From positions 1-6,005 of the forward strand of contig JAFQKE010000019.1 in NCBI GenBank assembly GCA_017397065.1: a stretch of 6,005 nucleotides of DNA, given 5' to 3'. Source of the DNA: Clostridia bacterium (lineage in GTDB: Bacteria; Bacillota_A; Clostridia; Oscillospirales; Acutalibacteraceae). The position numbers and the translations under genes are program-made. Under the pieces are notes generated by a model. It did no database searches, was not told the origin of the DNA, and was given only the letters and a program-made list of their open reading frames with translations. Positions 1-6,005 of the stretch are shown here, one piece after another. Within the stretch, counting starts at the first letter, position 1; each line of letters begins with the position of its first letter.

Positions 1-43
1 AAAATTGCACATTTAAGGTCGAAGAGTTTTGTAAATAGCATTA

Positions 44-118
44 TTTTTTGTTATACAAGGCTAAAACGCAGTAAATCCTAACGGATTTACGAGTATTTAA
101 ACAAAGTAGAGCAAAAAA
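44..118. repeat. Imperfect palindrome in the upstream flank (candidate intergenic repeat element)
   Basis: The core is a perfect 8-bp inverted repeat, GTAAATCC (71-78) and GGATTTAC (83-90), around the loop TAAC. The arms continue as an interrupted inverted repeat that ends in TTTTTTG (44-50) and CAAAAAA (112-118), with scattered matches between. The centre is at about 80-81, so the whole element can fold into one long bulged hairpin. This is seen directly. That it is a dispersed REP/MITE-like element, rather than a leader structure of the downstream gene, is inference. It ends about 40 bp before the ribosome-binding site, so if it is transcribed it would lie in the 5' UTR. No promoter could be assigned with confidence in 1-174. 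Confidence 0.5.
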
Positions 119-159
119 TATGTGTTTCAAAACCCGGTTCATGTTTAAGTACTTTGGCA

Positions 160-166
160 AAGGAGG
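160..166 (+). promoter_or_regulatory. Ribosome-binding site deciding the ATG start at 175
   Basis: AAGGAGG is a full anti-16S match, 8 nt before ATG at 175. An in-frame TTG at 154 would extend the protein by seven residues (MAKEEKL). That start would place the Shine-Dalgarno sequence inside the coding region and put acidic residues ahead of the signal peptide, so 175 is preferred. Confidence 0.93.
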
Positions 167-174
167 AAAAACTT

Positions 175-3100
175 ATGAAAAAGTCTTTAGCAGTGTTACT
201 GTCTGTTCTTATGGTGATTTCCACCATCACCTGTATGCTCACAGTAACAACAGCTCAGGCTGAAACAAATGTGGTTTCAGGCGAGCTAATTTCCAACGGC
301 GATTTTGAGAACACAACCCTTAATGCTGTTGGCACAAATATGGATGGTCTTAGAGGAACTAGGAACCTATCTTCATTACTTAACGGCAAGTGGTACCGTG
401 CAACAGGCGGTCTAAGCTTCGCCACCTACGGTGACCTTTCGGCTTACGATGAGGAAAACGATGTGGTAACTAAGGCAACCGAAACAGAGTACGCAACATA
501 TTTTACAGCTTGTAGTACCGTTATTGCTCAGCCTGATGATGCAACCAATCACATTGGTCGTTTCAATCAGACCCTCTTCCAGGCTATGAATTTTAATGCC
601 GAGGAAGAAACCTTTACCTTTAAAGCAAAGGTAAAAAGCAATACCACCGGAAATGCCGAATTCCTTATTGGTTTTGTGGGTCTTCAGACCGAAGATGGCA
701 CTTCAGCAGTTGATTATTTCTATAATAAGTACACTCTTGAGGTGGTAAAATCAAGTGGCAATTTCACAACCGCCTCCGGTGATAACGGCAAGATTGCAGT
801 TACTCTTGCAAATCCTACCGAGTGGACCGATATGGAAATTGTCTTCAAGGCTACAAAGGTTGCTGACCCCACACCTACAAGAGATAATTTTTCAATTCTT
901 GATACCGATTTTACAATGCTTCAGTTCTACCACGAAAGCACCGCCTTAAGCAGTGGCGATAATGGTAAAAACTATCGCAAACAGGGTATGTATGTGGATG
1001 ATGTTTCTATTAAAGGTTATGTTAATCCCTTTGGCAAAGCAGAAATCTACAAAGACGGTGAATTAACTGAAAATACCAACGAAGCCGCAGGCGTTGAGCT
1101 TACTGTAAATGGTGTTAAATCACTTGGTGTTGCAGTTGGCGATACCGTTGTTGCAACCCCCAGATACAATAGTGATGGTTTAGTATTTGCCGGTTGGTAT
1201 AAAGGCGACGAGCTTGTTACACGTGATAAAACATTAACCTTTACCGCAAATACTACCGACGTTTATACACCTAAATTCATTAACAAAAACCTTTTAACTG
1301 AAACTGCAGGTTCATTTGAAAGTTATGCCGCAGACACTTCTTTATTGGTTCCAACCAATACCACCTTCCCTGAGGCAGGTACTTGGGGTGCCAATAAAGT
1401 AACCGGTTATTACGGTGCAACCTATGCTGAAACCATTTATGATGTTAATGGCATTCCTTACACGCAGGAGGCTAAAAACTCTCCTGAAGGATTAACAAAT
1501 GCTCCTGTAAATGTAAAAACCGATTATGCATATACGGGAAATAATTCTTTATATGTGTATAATAACTATCGCGCCCTTTCTACTGCCCTTAATGTAGAGA
1601 AAAATACCAACTACACCCTTTCTTATTACGCCTTCGCTCCGAATGGTAAAATTATGGCAGCTTCCGGTATTGTTACTACTCTTAATATAGGTAGAACAAA
1701 CGGTACTGTTATTGCAGGTCAACCTGTTGATAGCGAAGGTAATGCAGTAGCTGAGCTTTATAAGGCTCTTGCTGATTTTAGTAGTTCATTTACTCTTGCT
1801 AAATCTGCGAAACTCACCTTTGATGGTGAAAATTGGCAGAAGGTAACAATCAACTTTAACAGCGGCAATTTTGAAAAGCTTTATTTTGCAATTGCACCTT
1901 CTACCGATGCATATTTCTATATCGACGACCTTTGCCTTATTGCCGAGGAAGAAGCCGCCGCTACCGTTGATGTAAAGTTTGTTAATACCAACGGTGAGGC
2001 TATTACAAATTCAAACCTTTATGCCAAGACAACTGTAATCGATGATTTTGATGGTTCTAAAGTTCTTAGCATTGATTATGAAAATGAAAGCGGTGCATAT
2101 CTCTTTGCAGGTTGGTATGATGCCGACAATAATCTCCTTAACAGAGATGAAGTTTATGATTATGAAGGCGATTTAGAGGGTGTTTATGCAAAAATCATCT
2201 CTAAAAATATTTTAGATGGTTCTGCTTCCTTTGAAGGATATGCAAATAACACCTCATTGCAGGTTACCAATAACACCAAATATCCCGAACAGAATGAATG
2301 GGGCTTAACTAAAAATGCCGGTTATTACGGTGCCAGCTATGAAGAAGTTATTTACGATAAATACGGTTTTGCTTATCAGCAGACCGCTTCCGGCTCACCT
2401 GAAGCTATCGGAAGCTCAAAAATGCTGGTAGTAAACGAAGCCGCTTACAAAGGTAACAGCTCCCTTCGATTCACTTTTAGTTCCCGTTCAATGGTATCCG
2501 GATTAACTGTTACTCCCTATACCAATTATACTCTTACCTATTATATTTTAGCGGGTGCAGGCACTTCGGCTCCTCTTAAATATACAGGTGTTGCCACTAC
2601 TCTTAACCTTGTACAAAATAAAGCAGTTACTCCCATTGATGAAGGCGCTGTTTTAGCATCTCAGTTAACACAACCAATAGGTAATTTACCGGCGGCAGTA
2701 GCTATGGATATGGAAAGCGCTGTTACCCTCAGCGAAACCGAATGGAAAAAAATTACCTTTACCTTTAACAGCGGCAGATTTGATAAGCTTTATCTCTGTC
2801 TCTGCCCCAACACAGGTGTTTCAACAGCATATATTGATGAGCTTTCGTTGGTGGCAGAAGAAAAGCCCGAAACCGTTTCGGTTAAGCTTGTAGATGCAAA
2901 CGGTGATGCTCTTGCAGAGGATGCCGCAGCAAATGTAGGCGTTACAGCAGGTGTAACAAAGGATATCTACACAGGTGTAAGAACCGCAACCGTTAATTAC
3001 GAAACAGGCGCATATACCTTCCTTGGTTGGTATAATGCTGCAAATGAGCTTGTTTCTGCTAATAGGGAATTAGTTGTTACAGGTTCTGTAGATGGTATGT

Positions 3101-5415
3101 ATGCAAAGGTTCAGAACAACAACCTTTTAACCTATGCTGCATCCTATGAAGGATACGCAAACGCAACCAGCCTTAAATACACCGGCACAGATTATCCCTC
3201 CGGCGTATACTTCGGCGGTAATAAGAATGCCGGTTACCTAGGTGCAACCTTCGCTGAAACCATTTACAACAATAAGGGCGAGGCTATAGAGCAGACCGCA
3301 GGCGGTACTGTAGGTGCAAGCTCTGTTAATGCGGTTATTTCTACCGAAAAGGCACATAGTGGTGATAACTCGGTTAGAATTACAAACAGCTATTGGACTG
3401 CTTCAATGGGTATTGATGTTAATCCCAATACCGATTATGCACTCAGCTATTATATCTTTGCTCCCAAGAAAGTAGAAGATGAAACCAATACAATTCAGAT
3501 AAGTGCGATTTCTACCACCGTTAATACAGGTACCTCCGGTGCGGGCTCCACCGCAGCACTTAATCAGGCAACAAATCTTTACTTAGATTCTAAAGATTTA
3601 ACCGCCGTTCACGATGGTGAAAATTGGATTAAGGTTACACACACCTTTAATTCTATGAATCTTAATAAGGTTTACCTTGTTCTCGGTCAGACAGCAGATA
3701 CTCAGGCACAATCTTGCTGGGCATATATTGATGATATGACTATGATCGAAACAACACCTACTACTATGGATGTAGAAATGAAATCCTGTGCATCGCTTGA
3801 TTTAGTTGATGCTTCTATGGATGGACTTTATATTGATCAGGAGCTTACCTTTAAGGTTATTGACAATATGGATACTGATGCCGTTGTTACTTTCAATGGC
3901 GAAGTAATTACTGCAAATATTGACGGCACCTACACCGTAATTTTAGCAGATGAAAATGCTATTTCTGTTCGTTTTGACGGCGACGAAAACCTCCCATGGT
4001 ACGACGAAGATGAATTTGGCAGAAAGCTTAATGTAAACAATCTTGATGTTTATTCTGAGCCCGTTTGGGAGGGCGATACAGTTTACCACGAAACCGCACT
4101 CTTTACTCCCGATAAGGATACCGTTAAGCTCCTTTATCCCGTAGACAGCATTGTATCTCTCCGTTCTTATGACCTCACTCAGAACTACATTGAGGGTTAT
4201 GACTTTGAGATTACCGAAGATGGTCAGATTAAACGCTTAGAGGGTGGACGAATTCCTGTTTGGGGCAGCTCCCTTGTTACTGATACCGTAGGCGACTGGA
4301 AAACCAACGACGGCAGATATGTTGTTCTTACAGGTGATACAACCTATCCTAAATACGCAATCAGCGTTACCTACAAGCATTCTACAACCTTTGCTGACGG
4401 ATTTACTCCTGTTGCTCCCGAAGCTCAGCAGGCAGACCTCAATAACGTTTTAGGCAAGCTTGCAAGGGGTGAGGAAGTAAACATTGTGGTTTACGGTGAT
4501 TCTATCTCCTGTGGTTGGAGTTCCTCCGGTATGAATCCCTCAATTAAGATTTACGATGAAACCAATACCGAGGGTAATTACATCACCCGTTACAACATCA
4601 ACGTTGCTCCCTTTGCTCCTACTTGGATTCAGATGCTTGAAGCAAAGCTTAAAGAGATGTACCCCGATGCTACAATCAACTTCAAAAATCTCTCTCTTGG
4701 CGGTAAAAGTGCACCTTGGGGTGCTGAAAAAATGGCCGAACGTCTTGCACTTTGGAAGGACGAGGAGGGCAATCAGGTAGTACCCGACCTTATGCTCACC
4801 GGCTTTGGTGTAAATGATTGTAATAACTACATCAACAAAGTTAATAATGGTGAGGCTATCACCAAAGAGCAGGCTGTCGAAACCTTTAAGACCAATATGC
4901 AGGCAATTGTAGATATTGCACGTGATGTAACCGGTAACAATAATATGGAAGTACTTATGTACTCACCTATGTTCCCCAATCAGAACGCTATCTACTGGCC
5001 GGCAGATGTTCTTCTCAGCTATGAAAATGCTATGGTAGAAATCGCAAATGCCGATGATAACATAGGTGTATTAAAGCTTTCCTCTATCTTTAGCGAAATC
5101 GTTAAAAATAAGGATGCTGAGGATTACCTCAACACCAACCTTAACCACGGTAATGACTTCACTGCAAGACTTTACTACAACGGTATTTTAGCAGCAATGG
5201 CTAGAGATGAAAACGTAAAGGCTACAGGTGATGCTAACGGTGACGAACAAGTTAATCTTAAAGACCTTGTTGCTCTTGCAAGATTTGCAGCAGGTTGGGA
5301 AATAGAGATTAACGAAGCTGTTATGGACCTTAATTATGACGGCAAGGTTGACCTTTTGGATGTTACCTATTTGGCACGCCATCTTGCAGGTTGGGATGAT
5401 TCTCCTATAAATTAG
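175..5415 (+). CDS. Secreted multi-modular SGNH/GDSL hydrolase (probable carbohydrate esterase) with C-terminal dockerin
   Basis: This is a complete 1746-aa exported protein. Residues 1-29 form a Sec signal peptide: MKK, a hydrophobic core, and predicted cleavage after AQA (A29|E30). Residues 33-285 are a jelly-roll-like module opening with NGDFE and closing with YVDDVSI, a pattern common in CBM4/9-type carbohydrate-binding modules. Three tandem units of about 305 aa follow (287-593, 594-897, 898-1195). Each has an FxGWY beta-module (F338, F644, F949) and then a jelly roll ending in YIDD/YIDE (582, 886, 1184). Residues 1196-1425 are beta-rich and include YPVDSIVSLRSYDL (from Y1321), resembling the sandwich that precedes the catalytic domain in some bacterial esterases. 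The SGNH domain (about 1433-1678) has nucleophile S1443 in GDS, G1509-G1510, N1547 in GVND and H1658 in NHGND. Residues 1685-1746 are a dockerin. Family knowledge predicts ester hydrolysis on glycans. Deacetylation of a plant polysaccharide is the likeliest role, but the substrate is unknown. A scaffold-bound, cellulosome-like location is inferred from the dockerin. The gene appears monocistronic. No frameshift or truncation is seen. The hydrolase call is firm; exact CE family membership is not. Confidence 0.95.
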   Translation: MKKSLAVLLSVLMVISTITCMLTVTTAQAETNVVSGELISNGDFENTTLNAVGTNMDGLRGTRNLSSLLNGKWYRATGGLSFATYGDLSAYDEENDVVTKATETEYATYFTACSTVIAQPDDATNHIGRFNQTLFQAMNFNAEEETFTFKAKVKSNTTGNAEFLIGFVGLQTEDGTSAVDYFYNKYTLEVVKSSGNFTTASGDNGKIAVTLANPTEWTDMEIVFKATKVADPTPTRDNFSILDTDFTMLQFYHESTALSSGDNGKNYRKQGMYVDDVSIKGYVNPFGKAEIYKDGELTENTNEAAGVELTVNGVKSLGVAVGDTVVATPRYNSDGLVFAGWYKGDELVTRDKTLTFTANTTDVYTPKFINKNLLTETAGSFESYAADTSLLVPTNTTFPEAGTWGANKVTGYYGATYAETIYDVNGIPYTQEAKNSPEGLTNAPVNVKTDYAYTGNNSLYVYNNYRALSTALNVEKNTNYTLSYYAFAPNGKIMAASGIVTTLNIGRTNGTVIAGQPVDSEGNAVAELYKALADFSSSFTLAKSAKLTFDGENWQKVTINFNSGNFEKLYFAIAPSTDAYFYIDDLCLIAEEEAAATVDVKFVNTNGEAITNSNLYAKTTVIDDFDGSKVLSIDYENESGAYLFAGWYDADNNLLNRDEVYDYEGDLEGVYAKIISKNILDGSASFEGYANNTSLQVTNNTKYPEQNEWGLTKNAGYYGASYEEVIYDKYGFAYQQTASGSPEAIGSSKMLVVNEAAYKGNSSLRFTFSSRSMVSGLTVTPYTNYTLTYYILAGAGTSAPLKYTGVATTLNLVQNKAVTPIDEGAVLASQLTQPIGNLPAAVAMDMESAVTLSETEWKKITFTFNSGRFDKLYLCLCPNTGVSTAYIDELSLVAEEKPETVSVKLVDANGDALAEDAAANVGVTAGVTKDIYTGVRTATVNYETGAYTFLGWYNAANELVSANRELVVTGSVDGMYAKVQNNNLLTYAASYEGYANATSLKYTGTDYPSGVYFGGNKNAGYLGATFAETIYNNKGEAIEQTAGGTVGASSVNAVISTEKAHSGDNSVRITNSYWTASMGIDVNPNTDYALSYYIFAPKKVEDETNTIQISAISTTVNTGTSGAGSTAALNQATNLYLDSKDLTAVHDGENWIKVTHTFNSMNLNKVYLVLGQTADTQAQSCWAYIDDMTMIETTPTTMDVEMKSCASLDLVDASMDGLYIDQELTFKVIDNMDTDAVVTFNGEVITANIDGTYTVILADENAISVRFDGDENLPWYDEDEFGRKLNVNNLDVYSEPVWEGDTVYHETALFTPDKDTVKLLYPVDSIVSLRSYDLTQNYIEGYDFEITEDGQIKRLEGGRIPVWGSSLVTDTVGDWKTNDGRYVVLTGDTTYPKYAISVTYKHSTTFADGFTPVAPEAQQADLNNVLGKLARGEEVNIVVYGDSISCGWSSSGMNPSIKIYDETNTEGNYITRYNINVAPFAPTWIQMLEAKLKEMYPDATINFKNLSLGGKSAPWGAEKMAERLALWKDEEGNQVVPDLMLTGFGVNDCNNYINKVNNGEAITKEQAVETFKTNMQAIVDIARDVTGNNNMEVLMYSPMFPNQNAIYWPADVLLSYENAMVEIANADDNIGVLKLSSIFSEIVKNKDAEDYLNTNLNHGNDFTARLYYNGILAAMARDENVKATGDANGDEQVNLKDLVALARFAAGWEIEINEAVMDLNYDGKVDLLDVTYLARHLAGWDDSPIN
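1033..1953 (+). repeat. Protein-level tandem repeat unit 1 (residues 287-593)
   Basis: This is the first of three diverged units. The beta-module carries FAGWY at 338-342. The jelly-roll-like part begins NLL (372) and SFESY (380). It has YGATYAETIYD in its first half, NTNYTLSYY in the middle, DGENWQKVTINFNSG from 550, and ends YIDDLCLIAEEE at 582-593. The FxGWY segment resembles InlB B-repeat/List-Bact-type beta-grasp modules. The jelly roll resembles carbohydrate-binding modules, but no ligand-binding residues could be assigned. Confidence 0.85.
1954..2865 (+). repeat. Protein-level tandem repeat unit 2 (residues 594-897)
   Basis: This unit has FAGWY at 644-648, exactly 306 residues after the copy in unit 1. 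The jelly-roll part begins NIL (678) and SFEGY (685). It carries YGASYEEVIYD, YTNYTLTYY and ETEWKKITFTFNSG (from 854), and ends YIDELSLVAEEK (886-897). Unit 2 has an insertion relative to unit 1 around the stretch before ETEW, where it is rich in Ala and Leu. Confidence 0.85.
2866..3759 (+). repeat. Protein-level tandem repeat unit 3 (residues 898-1195)
   Basis: This unit has FLGWY at 949-953, 305 residues after the unit 2 copy. The jelly-roll part begins NLL (983) and SYEGY (990). It carries LGATFAETIYN, NTDYALSYY and DGENWIKVTHTFNS (from 1147), and ends YIDDMTMIETTP (1184-1195). It is the most diverged copy in the SPEG/SPEA position (here TVGA). It still shares the 15-nt stretch GATGGTGAAAATTGG with unit 1. 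Confidence 0.85.
4471..5208 (+). other. SGNH/GDSL hydrolase catalytic domain (residues 1433-1678)
   Basis: The four SGNH blocks appear in order. Block I is VVYGDSIS with nucleophile S1443. Block II is LSLGGKS with G1510 as the likely oxyanion Gly. Block III is GFGVND with N1547. Block V is NLNHGNDF with H1658. The usual catalytic Asp at His minus 3 is Asn here (N1655). The NHxND pattern itself recurs in a set of bacterial SGNH esterases. The domain predicts serine esterase activity on an O-acyl group, most plausibly acetyl on a polysaccharide. Substrate identity is inference. Confidence 0.88.
5227..5412 (+). other. C-terminal dockerin, type I-like (residues 1685-1746)
   Basis: Two EF-hand-like calcium loops sit about 32 residues apart. 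Loop 1 has D1686, N1688, D1690, N1694 and D1697. Loop 2 has D1718, N1720, D1722, D1726 and D1729. Each loop is followed by a helix ending in AGW (LARFAAGW, LARHLAGW). The positions that usually contact cohesin (10 and 11 of each loop) are L1695-K1696 and L1727-L1728, unlike the Ser/Thr pairs of the Clostridium thermocellum type. The module anchors the enzyme to a cohesin partner that is not encoded in this window. Confidence 0.93.
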
Positions 5416-5453
5416 TTTTAAAGTTTTGTCATTTTAAACTGAATAAGAATTAA

Positions 5454-5492
5454 AATCACGCCCCAAAGGGAATAACCCTTTGGGGCGTGATT
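5454..5492 (+). terminator. Strong hairpin after the stop codon, probable transcription terminator
   Basis: A perfect 17-bp inverted repeat (5454-5470 and 5476-5492) encloses the 5-nt loop AATAA. It starts 38 nt after the TAG stop. The core is GC-rich (CACGCCCC). The + strand tail (GATATAAATAATG) is AT-rich but not a clean T-run. The opposite strand has a somewhat better T-rich tail, so it may work in both directions or as a 3' stabilising hairpin. Confidence 0.75.
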
Positions 5493-5536
5493 GATATAAA
5501 TAATGAAAAAGAAAAGGCGTTGCAAAAAATCCGTGC

Positions 5537-5551
5537 GATAAATTGTTGTTT
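5537..5551 (+). repeat. 15-bp direct repeat, copy 1
   Basis: GATAAATTGTTGTTT is identical to 5632-5646, 95 bp downstream. In this copy the sequence runs into TGAAACG, so the inverted-repeat partner TTTATC found in copy 2 is lost. Confidence 0.8.
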
Positions 5552-5569
5552 GAAACGTGTGACGTTTCA
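5551..5569. repeat. Perfect 8-bp inverted repeat TGAAACGT/ACGTTTCA
   Basis: The arms at 5551-5558 and 5562-5569 flank the 3-nt spacer GTG. The symmetry suits an operator or a small hairpin. No adjacent gene is present for it to control, so a role within a repeat element is more likely. Confidence 0.6.
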
Positions 5570-5631
5570 TCCAATTCCGAACAGGTTTTATGCGTTTGGC
5601 TAAGTCTCGTTCCGCAGCCGGAAAGCAGGCA

Positions 5632-5649
5632 GATAAATTGTTGTTTATC
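5632..5649. repeat. Direct repeat copy 2, forming a small hairpin
   Basis: GATAAATTGTTGTTT (5632-5646) repeats the sequence at 5537-5551. Here it continues into ATC, so that GATAAA (5632-5637) pairs with TTTATC (5644-5649) around the loop TTGTTG. Confidence 0.6.
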
Positions 5650-5675
5650 GCAGAGATTTTTGGGAGATACCGTAG

Positions 5676-5698
5676 GGACAGGCCTCCCGGACTGTCCG
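5676..5698. repeat. Overlapping inverted repeats GGACAG/CTGTCC and CGGAC/GTCCG
   Basis: GGACAG (5676-5681) can pair with CTGTCC (5692-5697). Alternatively CGGAC (5688-5692) pairs with GTCCG (5694-5698). The two pairings are mutually exclusive. The GTAGGGACAGG...CCGGACTGTCCG arrangement resembles a gut-Clostridia intergenic repeat, from memory only. Confidence 0.5.
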
Positions 5699-5736
5699 TA
5701 AAAAAGCCTTTAAATTAGCGTTTTTTCACCTCATCC

Positions 5737-5776
5737 ACCAACGTGCGTTGGTCCCCCTTCCCCATCAAGGGGAAGG
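5737..5776. repeat. Pair of adjacent hairpins in a candidate intergenic repeat
   Basis: Hairpin one is ACCAACG (5737-5743) with CGTTGGT (5746-5752). Hairpin two is CCTTCCCC (5756-5763) with GGGGAAGG (5769-5776) around the loop ATCAA. Both are perfect and separated by only three bases. Twin GC-rich stems in an otherwise AT-rich region suggest a structured mobile repeat. Confidence 0.65.
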
Positions 5777-5822
5777 CATATAAACTACAATTTATCTAAC
5801 TGATGCATATATTTATAAACAT

Positions 5823-5869
5823 AAAAATCTGCAACAAAGTGCTTTCCCACACTTTGTTGCAGATTTTTT
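5823..5869. terminator. Bidirectional rho-independent terminator
   Basis: A perfect 19-bp inverted repeat (5823-5841 and 5850-5868) encloses the 8-nt loop CTTTCCCA. The outer ends are A5 on the left and T6 on the right (5864-5869), so a transcript from either side would end in a U-run. No gene lies within about 400 bp to the left. It may stop read-through, end an unrecognised small RNA, or serve a gene beyond the right edge on the minus strand. Confidence 0.85.
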
Positions 5870-5870
5870 A

Positions 5871-6005
5871 GGCTCTTTGTCAATAGTTGGGGTAAAGAGT
5901 TAAAATGAAAAAGATTTACGCAAGCAGTCGCATTATGCGGCTGCTTGTTTGTTATGAAGTTGTTGATGGGAAAATATATGTAAAATACGGTTTCTGAAAC
6001 GTTTG
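5871..6005. mobile_element. Possible terminus of an insertion sequence (ISL3-like?), running off the window
   Basis: The sequence from 5871 begins GGCTCTTTGTCAATAG, which resembles termini I associate with ISL3-family elements. This is recollection, not a search. It abuts the T-run of the preceding terminator. No transposase is visible in the 135 bases available, and neither the other end nor a target duplication can be seen. A 30-codon open frame at 5905-5997 lacks a good ribosome-binding site and is not called as a gene. Confidence 0.3.
5921..5947. repeat. 11-bp hairpin near the right edge
   Basis: CAAGCAGTCGC (5921-5931) pairs with GCGGCTGCTTG (5937-5947) around ATTAT, with a single T-G wobble. 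It is followed by TTTGTTATG, a weak T-rich tail. It could be a weak terminator or a sub-terminal hairpin of the putative insertion sequence. Confidence 0.6.

Larger units (their letters stand above)
5493..5822. other. Gene-free stretch of clustered short repeats
   Basis: I see no credible coding region or recognised RNA gene here on either strand. The stretch contains a direct repeat of 15 bp (5537-5551 and 5632-5646) and several hairpins, listed separately where strong. The density of unrelated small palindromes suggests an assembly of intergenic repeat elements rather than decayed coding sequence. The segment at about 5727-5777 (CACCTCATCC ... GGGGAAGGC) resembles, from memory, intergenic repeats common in gut Clostridia genomes. 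This could not be checked here. Confidence 0.5.

Noticed and set aside
1..174. Promoter for the esterase gene
   Set aside because: Several weak -35/-10-like pairs can be drawn in this AT-rich stretch (for example TTGTTA at 49), but none has a good -10 at proper spacing, so none is claimed.
208..261. Lipoprotein-type signal peptide with Cys20
   Set aside because: The residues before C20 (Thr17-Ile18-Thr19) do not form a lipobox, whereas AQA at 27-29 is a good signal peptidase I site.
755..949. 64-codon open frame on the + strand
   Set aside because: It lies wholly inside the esterase gene in another frame, has low-complexity Pro/Leu content and no ribosome-binding site.
4556..4780. 74-codon open frame on the + strand
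   Set aside because: It overlaps the SGNH catalytic domain out of frame, with no start signal and no recognisable protein features.
5188..5382. 64-codon open frame on the - strand
   Set aside because: It is antisense to the dockerin region. The open frame is explained by the codon pattern of the real gene, and no ribosome-binding site is seen.
5537..5646. CRISPR-like repeat-spacer arrangement from the 15-bp direct repeat
   Set aside because: There are only two copies, the repeat is too short, the spacing of 95 bp is wrong and no cas gene is present.
5905..5997. 30-codon ATG open frame (starting MKKIYASSR) near the right edge
   Set aside because: There is no convincing Shine-Dalgarno sequence, it spans the 5921-5947 hairpin, and it matches no family I recognise.

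Overview
The window holds one complete large gene on the + strand (175-5415, 1746 aa) between two non-coding flanks. The protein is a secreted, multi-modular, dockerin-bearing SGNH/GDSL hydrolase, most likely a carbohydrate esterase. The AT-rich DNA, the strong AAGGAGG ribosome-binding site, the Gram-positive-type Sec signal peptide and the C-terminal type I-like dockerin point to a fibre-degrading Clostridia member (Ruminococcus/Oscillospiraceae-like, gut or rumen). The genus is an inference, and no phylogenetic marker is present.

Layout: 1-174 is the upstream flank, with an imperfect palindrome (44-118) and the ribosome-binding site (160-166). The gene at 175-5415 encodes, in order, a signal peptide (1-29), a jelly-roll-like module (about 33-285), three tandem copies of a unit of about 305 aa (287-593, 594-897, 898-1195; each a small FxGWY beta-module followed by a jelly-roll-like module), beta-rich linker domains (about 1196-1425), an SGNH hydrolase domain (about 1433-1678) and a dockerin (1685-1746). 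A 17-bp hairpin at 5454-5492 lies just after the stop codon. From 5493 to 5822 there is no credible gene, only several short inverted and direct repeats that look like intergenic repeat elements. A 19-bp A-stem-T hairpin at 5823-5869 looks like a bidirectional terminator. From 5871 to the window edge lies non-coding sequence that may be the terminus of an insertion sequence.

The gene appears to stand alone, with its own ribosome-binding site and 3' hairpin. The inferred job of the product is to be exported, to bind a polysaccharide through the repeated beta-sandwich modules, to dock on a cohesin-bearing scaffold through its C terminus, and to remove ester groups (for example acetyl groups) from plant or host glycans. 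Substrate and scaffold cannot be read from this window. I found no CRISPR array, tRNA, rRNA or defence/phage system. The most unusual content is the triplicated binding architecture, the SGNH active site lacking the usual Asp three residues before the His, and the repeat-rich 3' flank.
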